A stretch of DNA of 64,000 nucleotides from Pseudocercospora fijiensis CIRAD86 (Eukaryota > Ascomycota > Dothideomycetes > Mycosphaerellales > Mycosphaerellaceae). The translations under genes and the position numbers were made by a program. Position 1 is the first letter of the stretch, and every line of letters begins with the position of its first letter. This document shows positions 56,557-64,000 of this stretch, piece after piece. Under the pieces are notes generated by a model. That model saw only the letters and a list, made by a program, of their open reading frames with translations. It did no database searches and had not been told where the DNA came from. The stretch lies in the NCBI RefSeq assembly GCF_000340215.1, contig NW_006921535.1, forward strand, positions 1,058,483 to 1,122,482, written 5' to 3'.

Positions 56557-58383
56557 GGCTCCGACAGGAGTTTACTGTATCTCCTCGTTCCTCTCGGTCT
56601 GGGCGTGGCAGCTCATTTGGTCTATTTCAACCGCTATGAGTCTCATCGATACACGCGCGCATTCGTACAGTATCATTCCTCGCAGCGTATCTCCTTGGAG
56701 CACCACTGCTACTTTCACGCCTCTCCGCACAATCTGCCATATCGCCAACAATCCAAGCCGTGCAGCTTCTCGTCGCATTCCTCGTAGGCGCGATCGGCAG
56801 CACTTGGGTGTATCGCGTATTTCTCAACCCCCTGAATCGAGTCCCCGGTCCGTACTAGTATGCTGCTCGTCTGACCAACTTCTACATTGCGTTCAGGGTT
56901 GGCAAGACGCTGCAGCAATACCGCGTGCTTGAACGCTTGCATCGCTAAGTCTCGTTGTCTGGTGCAAGAAGTACTGGCCTTGACCCTTCCGTAGCACGTA
57001 CGGCCCTATCGTGCGCACTGGCGCAAACAGAGTGTCAATTGTCGATCCAGACTGGGTGGAGGCATCGTACGGTCACACCAGCGTGGCGAGGAAAGGTCCA
57101 TGGTATGATAACAATTGGCCAAATCCAGCGCTTCAGCAAGAACGTGATCGTGGTGCACATGATCTACACCGCAAATCTTGGGCTCCAGCATTCTCGGACA
57201 AAGCTTTACGGCAGTACGAAACTCACATCACCACGTTCAATGGCAAGTTCCTGCTGCGCCTGGCTGAACACCAAGGAGGCCGTATGAACATCTCGAAGTG
57301 CTTCAATCTCTATTCCTTCGATGTCATGGGCGCACTAGCTTTCGGGAAGAACTATGGCATGATGGACAGCGGCGAGAAACATGCAGTGCTCAGTATCATT
57401 TCTACAGGTCTGGACCCTCTCGGTCTCACACTGCCAACATGGTTCATGCACCTCCTTCAAATGGTCCCGGGAGATCCTGCCGGGATCACAAAATTTTTCA
57501 AGTTCTGCCAGAATGAACTCAAAGAGGCCATAATCAACAATTTCTATGCCAACGTAGAGACCAAAGTCTCGGCAGGCAGTGTAATCTCATCATGGCTCGC
57601 CGAGAACTACAAAAATCTCCCGAAGCCTTGGGAAAGTCGACCCTTTTGCTTAGACACGCAGCTTCTCATTGTCGCAGGTAAGCTCGGCCTTTCGGCGTTG
57701 TCTTTCTTGGGCGTACTGAATTATATATTGCAGGCTCCGATACGACCGCCTCCGCTCTGACATCTCTCTTCTACTACCTCGCTCAAAATCCCAACCAAGT
57801 GCAAAAGCTCCGCCACGAGCTTCAGGCTTCTGCAGTCGGCGACTGGTCTGATAAGGAAATCAGACATTGTGACCATCTCAATGCATCAATCACTGAGGCG
57901 CTGCGTCTCTCTCTCCTAGGTCCGACCGGCCTATACCGCGCCACTCCTCCTGAAGGCATGCAAGTGGGCGAAGTCTTCTTACCAGGAAATGTAGAGTACA
58001 ACATCTCGCAGTACATTCTTGCCCGAGGTCAGTTGTTCTCTCTTGTATTTATACATCAACCACTAGCTTGGTACTGACACATAATCACAGACGAGGCTGT
58101 CTACACCCAAGCCGAACAATTCATCCCAGAGCGGTGGTACAGTAAGCCGGAACTCATCAAGCATAAAAATCCCTTCGCGCCGTTCGCTATGGGATCTTTC
58201 GGATGCATTGGCAAGAATCTGGCCATGATGGAGATGCGGACGCTCACTGCTAGTATTTTGTTGAAGTACGATGTCAGCTTGGCTCCGGGAGAGGATGGAC
58301 ATAGGTATTTGGAGGAGTCGAAGGAGCACTTCACGATGGATCTCGCGCCTTTGGATCTGGTGTTCACTCCTGTTAAATCTTAA
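56554..58383 (+). pseudogene. Cytochrome P450 with broken 5' half
   Basis: Heme monooxygenase, membrane-anchored by its N-terminus. The 3' half is intact: YGPIVRTGANRVSIVDPDWV (from 56995), I-helix AGSDTTASALTSLFYYLAQ, ExxR as ITEALRL, FIPERWY and heme loop FAMGSFGCIGKNLAMMEMR (Cys ligand; the usual Arg is Phe), with introns 57678-57733 and 58028-58090 and stop at 58381. The 5' part is readable only in pieces: membrane segments including VAAHLVYFNRYESH (about 56600-56645), a one-base shift near 56665, AFLVGAIGSTWVYRVFLNPL and VPGPY, then TAG at 56856-56858 where relatives have Trp, and TAA at 56946-56948. A possible intron 56949-56994 does not restore the frame. The two stops are RIP-type changes next to the transposon block. 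Probably nonfunctional; a downstream start would lack the anchor. Confidence 0.8.
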
Positions 58384-58640
58384 TATATGTGTACGAAGAT
58401 GTGCGTCAAAAGTTAACGTGAGAGTCCGTACTACATGGGGGTATGCAGATTTCACTATCGAGAAATGCCAATTGAAGCGGCAAAGTTGGGCAAGCAACGA
58501 AAGAGTGGATTGATTATACACTTTCTGGTTTCGCCATCTGTAGAACAGCTCCAATTCTCTTGCCGCTACCAATCCATACGGACGCGGTGGCAGCTGGTCT
58601 TCACACCTTCATCGCTTTTTCCTGCAATCAACAACACAGA

Positions 58641-58950
58641 CATCTAACATCTCTATCCTGAGCACTTGCCATTATCCGAGAAGAACGTCTAATCCAAATC
58701 AATGGACTTCCGCTCTAAAGGGACTCTGAACTGTAACTCAAAACACATCTGACATCTCTACTCTAAGCACTTGCCATTATCCGAGAAGAGTTTCTGATCC
58801 AAATGAGTGGACTTCCGCTCTGAAGGGACTCTGAACTGTAACTCAAAACACATCTGACATCTCCATTCTGAGCACTTGCCATCATCCGAGAAGAGCTTCT
58901 AATCCAAATGAATGGACTTCCGCTCTAAAAGGACTCTGGGCTGTGACTCG
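58641..58950 (+). repeat. 105-bp tandem repeat, three copies
   Basis: Units start at 58641, 58746 and 58851, each opening CATCT-A/G-ACATCTC and containing GAGCACTTGCC or AAGCACTTGCC, ATCCGAGAAGA and GGACTTCCGCTCT. The period is exactly 105 bp with about 90% or more identity; the third unit diverges at its end. It lies between the P450 stop and the stop of the next gene. No open frame of note. Confidence 0.9.
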
Positions 58951-59071
58951 GTCTGGTGCTGCCAGAGATGTCTTCGCCGCCTGATCGCCTCGCTGCTACT
59001 CCCATACGGCCGCTGTTCTTCATCGCAGTTCCAGGTTGTTCTTCTGGCGTGATATTCGCACTTGCAGATCA

Positions 59072-62000
59072 TCAGGGCGTGGAAGGTCGAAATTTCGGAT
59101 GGGCTTTCCAGCACGCAAAGCACACCTCTTCAGCCCTCGCTTTCTTCTTCTGGGACCTATTGGAGTTCTCGCTGACTCCTCCGTACAGCCAGACGTGGCC
59201 TTTGACGTCCGCCGGAGATGGAACCACACCTGTCGCATCGTACATGGCGGGATTGCCCATGCACTGCGGGCCGTTGCTGCACGGATAAGTAGCAGTGATA
59301 TTGCCATTGGCATCGGTATCGTGCTTCTTCCAGTAGCACACACCGTTGTCTAGGGTACCAGCACTGGCTTGAGGAGGTGCCGCGGTGGAAGCAGGGCTTG
59401 TCACTGGTGTGTGGGCTGCGGTCGAAGCTGTGTCCGGAGGCGTCTGTTCACCTTCAGAACCCACCAGAGTGGCTCGCTTATCCTGTAGCCGTCTGATCTT
59501 GTTTCCTCCAAGCTTGACGCGAGCTGCAATGGTATCTTTCTTGGCCCGTTTAACGCCTTCGCGATCCGTCTGATAGAACTCCAATTTGTTGCCCACATAA
59601 TTCTTTCCGTTGCATTTAACGACCGCCTCCTTAGCATGTCGTTTACAGCCAAATATGATCTCAGCGGTCACGAGAGGCTCGGTCGCTAATATCTTGCAAC
59701 TCAACACCCTCCACCCATGTCTCCTCATGTTCCATTCGATTTTCTCCTCCGTATCGTCGCTCGCAAAGTTCTTTGCGATAACAATGGACGGTTGATCTTC
59801 GTCTTGCTCTGACTCGATTTCGTCAATCATGTCGTTCTGTGCATTCTGTTTCTTCTTGCCCTTATCACGCTTGCCCTGGCCATTATCGCCCTGCGTTGCG
59901 GGATCTCGGTGTACCTCCGCACCGTTTGCCTCTGCAATAGAACGAGCCTGGCGTCGAGCGATTTGCTGTCGCTTCTGTTCCACTTCCTCTGGTTCCACCC
60001 ACTGCGCCGACAATTTGTGTTTGCCCTCGGGCGCATTATCAGTTGCAGACAATGCATCGAATGCGCTCGAAAAATCGCCAAAAGTGACGAATGCGGTGAC
60101 TGTCGGTTCCGTGGACAGGATTTCGCATCTCAGAAGCCCGTCAATCTTACCACTGGTCACGATTGTAATGCGGTCTTCGGTGGTACCACGAGGGAAGTTC
60201 TCGACCATCAACACATACGTCCTGTCGACGCTGTCATCCTTCGCAGACATCTGAACGTCCGCATTCACGTTCACGGACCCCGAAGTGCTATGAGTGGGTG
60301 GATTGGGTGCATTGAGGGGCGTGACATCGTTCGATGGTGAGTGTCGAGAATTTTCTGATCGCACAAGATCTGGAATAGGTGGTCCCGAAGCTGTCTTGAA
60401 ATCCTGATTGGGTGTGCTTGACGTTCCCAGGTTCAAATCGACCGGACGCTGGCCAATGGAAGTGGTTCTAGGGATAGATACGCCAGGTAATGACGCTGGT
60501 TGTGATGGCCCAGCACTGGATGCAATCGATTCGTTCATACCGTTCTCGGCATAAGACTCGTGCTCCTTGACATTGAGGCCACCATCACCCAGTCGGCCAT
60601 GGTCACTCTTTTGCTGGTCGCCACTCATCTCTGTTTTGAACCGATTATGTGGTGCCTTTGCGGCCTTGTACGGCTTGAAGAAGATCGATGTCTTAGCGGG
60701 GGCGCGTCGAACAGTTCCTGCAGCTGGCTTATGGACGTTTGAGTTAGGTAGAGTTGCCGTAGTGGTGCTCAAGTCCTGCACTTGGGTGCTCGTAGATGGG
60801 TCGCTCTTGTTGACCGTTTCAGACTTGTTATCGGCAATCTCCAAGCTCGTTGCGGGAGCAGCAACGACAAGCTGATCGGACGGATTCCCACTGTCCTCGG
60901 TGTCGGTATCCATCGCGAAGGCCCGCTCGAGGTCGCCTACAGGATCTTCATCGTCATCATCGCCAACGTGTTGTTGGGCGTCGTGAACATCAAGGTCGTG
61001 CATTTGGATGTCCCCAACTTCATCCTCGAGCTCAGGGTTGCTCGCGTGAAGCTTTTCATTGCCGCTCAAGGCCTCACGACTGTCGAATGAGATGCCTTCC
61101 ATAGATTGCTCCTGGGAATCTGGCTGATTGGCAAACGTATCATTCGTGTCCATGGCAGAGAAATTGTCCTCATCCTCGAGCTCAGGATTGTTGGCGTGAA
61201 GTTTGTCGTTACCGCCCAGGACCTCACTGCTCTCGAATGAGATGTCTTCCATCTGAGTTGCAACGTCATCGTGTACAGCGTCTCCGAGTTCGCCGGCATC
61301 GTTATCGCCGCTAGAATGAGCATCACGAGCATCTGCATCATCTCCAGGGCGAGATATTGTCGCTGGCACCGCAGCCTTCTGTTCCAATGTCTGGAAGTTT
61401 GGCGCTTGGCCATCGTTATGGTCGTCGTCATCTTCGTCCTTGTCACGAGGCTCGCGATCACCGGCGTCCTTACTATCTTTGCTGTCTTCCTCATCTTTCT
61501 GCTCAACAAGTTCGCCCTTCTCAAGCAAGAAGGCTGCGTCCTGCTCAGACAAGTTGAACTTCTTGACAAGGATGTGTGCCACCTTTTTGCGAACGACATC
61601 ATACTTTTTACGCTGCATCACGGCAAGCTTGTCATCGTATTTCAAATCGCCGTGTTCCAGAAGGTCATGAGCAGCGGATCCAGAAATGTCGAAGTTCTCC
61701 ATCAGAATCTTCTTAACCTTCTGCATGATCGAAGCTTTGGTTGCATTTTGAGAAGTCAATTGCTTCAGCATTTGCTTCTCTTGGGCCAACTCCTCACTCT
61801 TGCCAGACAATTGCGAAGATATGTCGCTTTTGGTCGCAGAAAGTGTCTGGACTTCGCTAGAAAGCTTTTCGTTGTCATGCTGGAGCTTCTCGTTCTTCCG
61901 GGACTCTTCCTCAATCCTTGCGTCCAAGGTCTTGTGCTTTTTCTCGTGATTCAAAATCTTCTGATATTGTGCGGCCTCTTCCCTCGAGAGTTTGTTGTGA

Positions 62001-63361
62001 TCAGCCTTGAGCTGTTGATACTGGCGAGGCAGGTCGGCATGCTTTGTGACCTCTTTGTAGAAGACCTTGCTCTTTCGCTGAAGGGACTTCTTCGCCTTTG
62101 ATAGCTCTCTAGCTGTTCGACCGTGCGAGCTCTGTGTCGTAGCGCTCAAAGCCATCGCCTCCTGCAGTGCGATTAGAGTCTTGCTCTTCTCGTTGAGCTG
62201 CGCGGTAGTTTGAGAGGCTTCTCTAGCCTTGCGACGCAGGGCCTGGTTTTTCGCGATGTTCTTCCTGGCGAGATTCGCGACCTTTTGAGAATGATTTGAG
62301 CTCATAGCCGACATCTCCTCGTCCTTGAAGATCAACGCCCGCGACATTTCATCGAGGGTATCCTTGATACGCGCCACTTCCCCTTCGAGATCTTGACATT
62401 CTTTCGTCTGTGCATCGAGCTTGCTGCTGAGATCCTCCTTCCTGTCCAGCGCATTCGTCGTTTCTCGGAGGGATGTCTCAAGCTCAATTATTTTGGCCTC
62501 CAGACCATGGTATTTGGTCGTCTGCTCATCATACTTGAGCTGAAGTGCTTTGCTGTCTTTCACAGCCTTATCGGTCCTCGGGCGCTGCATGCGCAGTTCT
62601 AGAGAAGTGCACTCGCTGAGCTCCTTCGCAATCTTGAGCTGCCTATCAGAGGCCTTGAGAGCGGTCTCCATCGCCTTGTTATCCTCCTTGAGCTTCTTGA
62701 ATCTCTCGGAATCAGAGGTTTTCTCAGTCGCTTGTACAGGTGGCTTAATCATGCTGACAGGCTCCTCCGCAGTCATAGTCCCGGCATTGACCATCTGAAT
62801 CTCTGGCGTTCGTGGGTCGGGCCCCCTCACATGTTCCTCCGCGTTTCTCACCTGGACAATTCGAAAAGTTGTTCGATGACGCCAGATAGTGCCGGCGAAC
62901 GCGATCGCAAAGAGGAACAGCTGATACTGGAGCGAGGTAGTCTGCGACACAAACCCAGCAGCCGGCAGGAGATCGGAGGCAATGTTGGCCATCATGACCA
63001 CGCTGTGGTACACTCGACAGAAATCCGCCTGGACAGACCCAGTTGGTGCGGAGAGCTCCAAGACAAGGAGCGCGACTTGCATGAGCGAGAAGAGGCCGCC
63101 CGCCTTGGGAGCTTCGAATGTATCGGCGTTAGCCCTACGGCCGGCGCTCGAATTTGGTTTCAGTGCCTGAGCACTCATGGCCTCGACGCCATTAGCGCTG
63201 TGTGGAAGCGCTGGCGGAGGCACGAGGAGTGGTGCAGGTGTGAGGAAGTCTTCCATAAGCACCTGTGGCGGTGCGTCGAGGGTCAGCGGCGTGTTGGTGA
63301 GCCTGCTGAACATGGCAGCGAACGCTGCCACGCGCGCAGGTCGCGCCAGAAAGGCGCCCAT
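59072..63361 (-). CDS. Large coiled-coil protein with RRM-like and Cys-rich domains (1429 aa)
   Basis: Single long exon. Start at 63361 chosen: ACACCATGGGC is a good fungal start context, and the 47 residues upstream (open to 63502) look like 5' UTR. Layout: two hydrophobic segments (about 90-110 and 145-160); long coiled coil (about 218-540); a duplicated helical motif, FDISGSAAHDLLEHGDL (about 553) and FNLSEQDAAFLLEKGELV (about 598); an acidic region with a second duplication, KLHANNPELEDE and KLHASNPELEDE (about 715 and 765); RRM-like fold 1 (about 1046-1122, TYVLMVENFP and TAFVTFGDF); RRM-like fold 2 (about 1189-1264, PSIVIAKNF and TAEIIFG); and a C-terminal Cys-rich part (VCYWKKH, YPCSNGPQCMG, VCFACWKAH; about 1341-1419) that could bind zinc. 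The combination suggests RNA binding plus scaffolding, possibly at a membrane; no known family is assigned. Tail-to-tail with the P450. Confidence 0.75.
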   Translation of the reverse strand: MGAFLARPARVAAFAAMFSRLTNTPLTLDAPPQVLMEDFLTPAPLLVPPPALPHSANGVEAMSAQALKPNSSAGRRANADTFEAPKAGGLFSLMQVALLVLELSAPTGSVQADFCRVYHSVVMMANIASDLLPAAGFVSQTTSLQYQLFLFAIAFAGTIWRHRTTFRIVQVRNAEEHVRGPDPRTPEIQMVNAGTMTAEEPVSMIKPPVQATEKTSDSERFKKLKEDNKAMETALKASDRQLKIAKELSECTSLELRMQRPRTDKAVKDSKALQLKYDEQTTKYHGLEAKIIELETSLRETTNALDRKEDLSSKLDAQTKECQDLEGEVARIKDTLDEMSRALIFKDEEMSAMSSNHSQKVANLARKNIAKNQALRRKAREASQTTAQLNEKSKTLIALQEAMALSATTQSSHGRTARELSKAKKSLQRKSKVFYKEVTKHADLPRQYQQLKADHNKLSREEAAQYQKILNHEKKHKTLDARIEEESRKNEKLQHDNEKLSSEVQTLSATKSDISSQLSGKSEELAQEKQMLKQLTSQNATKASIMQKVKKILMENFDISGSAAHDLLEHGDLKYDDKLAVMQRKKYDVVRKKVAHILVKKFNLSEQDAAFLLEKGELVEQKDEEDSKDSKDAGDREPRDKDEDDDDHNDGQAPNFQTLEQKAAVPATISRPGDDADARDAHSSGDNDAGELGDAVHDDVATQMEDISFESSEVLGGNDKLHANNPELEDEDNFSAMDTNDTFANQPDSQEQSMEGISFDSREALSGNEKLHASNPELEDEVGDIQMHDLDVHDAQQHVGDDDDEDPVGDLERAFAMDTDTEDSGNPSDQLVVAAPATSLEIADNKSETVNKSDPSTSTQVQDLSTTTATLPNSNVHKPAAGTVRRAPAKTSIFFKPYKAAKAPHNRFKTEMSGDQQKSDHGRLGDGGLNVKEHESYAENGMNESIASSAGPSQPASLPGVSIPRTTSIGQRPVDLNLGTSSTPNQDFKTASGPPIPDLVRSENSRHSPSNDVTPLNAPNPPTHSTSGSVNVNADVQMSAKDDSVDRTYVLMVENFPRGTTEDRITIVTSGKIDGLLRCEILSTEPTVTAFVTFGDFSSAFDALSATDNAPEGKHKLSAQWVEPEEVEQKRQQIARRQARSIAEANGAEVHRDPATQGDNGQGKRDKGKKKQNAQNDMIDEIESEQDEDQPSIVIAKNFASDDTEEKIEWNMRRHGWRVLSCKILATEPLVTAEIIFGCKRHAKEAVVKCNGKNYVGNKLEFYQTDREGVKRAKKDTIAARVKLGGNKIRRLQDKRATLVGSEGEQTPPDTASTAAHTPVTSPASTAAPPQASAGTLDNGVCYWKKHDTDANGNITATYPCSNGPQCMGNPAMYDATGVVPSPADVKGHVWLYGGVSENSNRSQKKKARAEEVCFACWKAHPKFRPSTP

Positions 63362-64000
63362 GGTGTTGATGGCAGTCGAGGTGTCAGTGTGTCGCGGTGA
63401 TGTGTGGGAGGATGTGTTTGTGTCCTTTTGGAAAAGGGTTCGCTGTGGGATGGTTGTTCGCGCAGCGATGTCGAAATTTGGAGTTGTTTCCAGGCAGACC
63501 ACGCGGTTGCCATCGCGCTAGTGACGCGCGGCAGGGCGGATGTGCCGAGAAGTGGGGCTTCAGAAGGAAGCGTGAGTGAATGAAGAAGCTCAGCCAAGCT
63601 CACGGCTGCCCTCACGACAGCGCTAGCTTCAACAACTAGCAGCACTCCATTCACATTGAGCAACCTCCTCCGCGCTTGAATCGATGTATTCGTGGGCTGA
63701 ACGTCGTTGTTGTTGAACGTTTGCTGCCTTGTCCATGGCTACGTGAGCTAGGCTGCTTAGGAGCAGCTTTGTATGCTGTTCTATACGTTGTTAGCCTAGA
63801 GTTTGTCATTATAAGCTGGCCTCGCGATCAGTATGCTATACGAAATTGTCATAGATATGCGCAATAAACAGCAGGCGTCGCCTGTCATTAAATGTGATGT
63901 GTCTCCTGCTTACCAACATGGCGCCAGGCGCTTGTCTTAGACGCCATGTATTTTGCTCTTTCATACAGACATCACCGGTTTAGCTGCACAGGCTTTCCAT
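63362..64000. other. Upstream region of the coiled-coil gene, no other gene seen
   Basis: About 640 bp to the window edge. It should contain the promoter and 5' UTR of the 1429-aa gene. Remaining open frames overlap it antisense or are short and without motifs. Confidence 0.4.

Noticed and set aside
56540..56932. 130-aa plus-strand frame over the P450 5' end
   Set aside because: It is not in the frame that shows P450 and membrane-segment similarity; openness is incidental.
27149..58383. Secondary-metabolite cluster (FAD monooxygenase plus P450)
   Set aside because: The monooxygenase is a 25-residue stub, the P450 is broken and 29 kb away across transposons, and no backbone synthase is present.
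58641..58950. CRISPR-like array
   Set aside because: Three 105-bp units without spacers in a eukaryote; a plain tandem repeat.
61271..62101. 276-aa plus-strand frame rich in Leu
   Set aside because: Antisense to the coiled coil of the 1429-aa protein; Leu richness is the mirror of Lys/Glu/Gln codons.
63362..63502. Longer start (63502) for the 1429-aa protein
   Set aside because: The additional 47 residues are Thr/Ser/His-rich, UTR-like, and the ATG at 63361 has a better context.

Overview
The window looks like a filamentous ascomycete (Pezizomycotina; a Dothideomycete such as a Mycosphaerellales relative is my best guess, unproven). Reasons: genes on both strands with 50-110 nt GT-AG introns, fungus-typical families (2EXR-like proteins, TRK potassium transporter, spartin/senescence protein, fungal P450), and transposons carrying repeat-induced point mutation (RIP): CpA/TpG depleted, TpA in excess, CpG retained, and in-frame stops almost only TAA/TAG at former Gln/Trp codons. 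About 41 of 64 kb is transposon sequence.

Layout. 1-1070: L-serine/threonine dehydratase (minus, runs off the left edge). 1464-12229: hAT DNA transposon with 8-bp target duplication, split by gypsy copy 1 (1931-9020). 12667-18127: a GNAT acetyltransferase gene split in exon 2 by a 4.7-kb copia element (13214-17948). 18.2-29.5 kb: a normal gene island: 2EXR-like gene, 93-aa small gene, 2EXR-like pseudogene, second 2EXR-like gene, spartin/senescence-domain protein, TRK potassium transporter, FAD-monooxygenase remnant, and a seven-exon protein kinase. About 30.56-56.3 kb: one large RIP-degraded block. It holds a Tc1/mariner element interrupted by gypsy copy 2 (which carries a 393-bp MITE), then an unidentified coding relic interrupted by gypsy copy 3, itself interrupted by gypsy copy 4 inside its protease codons. 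56.55-58.4 kb: a P450 with a broken 5' end. 58.64-58.95 kb: three 105-bp tandem repeats. 59.07-63.36 kb: a 1429-aa coiled-coil, RRM-like and Cys-rich protein of unknown function.

All four gypsy copies have 196-bp LTRs and perfect 5-bp target duplications, so the insertion order can be read directly. They are chromoviruses (gag-PR-RT-RH-IN-chromodomain). In each, the 10-11 bases next to the 5' LTR are complementary to a site inside the same LTR, the arrangement expected for Tf1-type self-priming. The copia element instead abuts a match to the anticodon arm of initiator tRNA-Met (half-tRNA priming). Its LTRs are identical although its polyprotein carries nine nonsense codons.

The host genes do not form an obvious pathway. 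The clear relation is damage: the hAT sits between the divergent dehydratase and acetyltransferase genes, the copia breaks the acetyltransferase, and the P450 beside the large block carries RIP-type stops.
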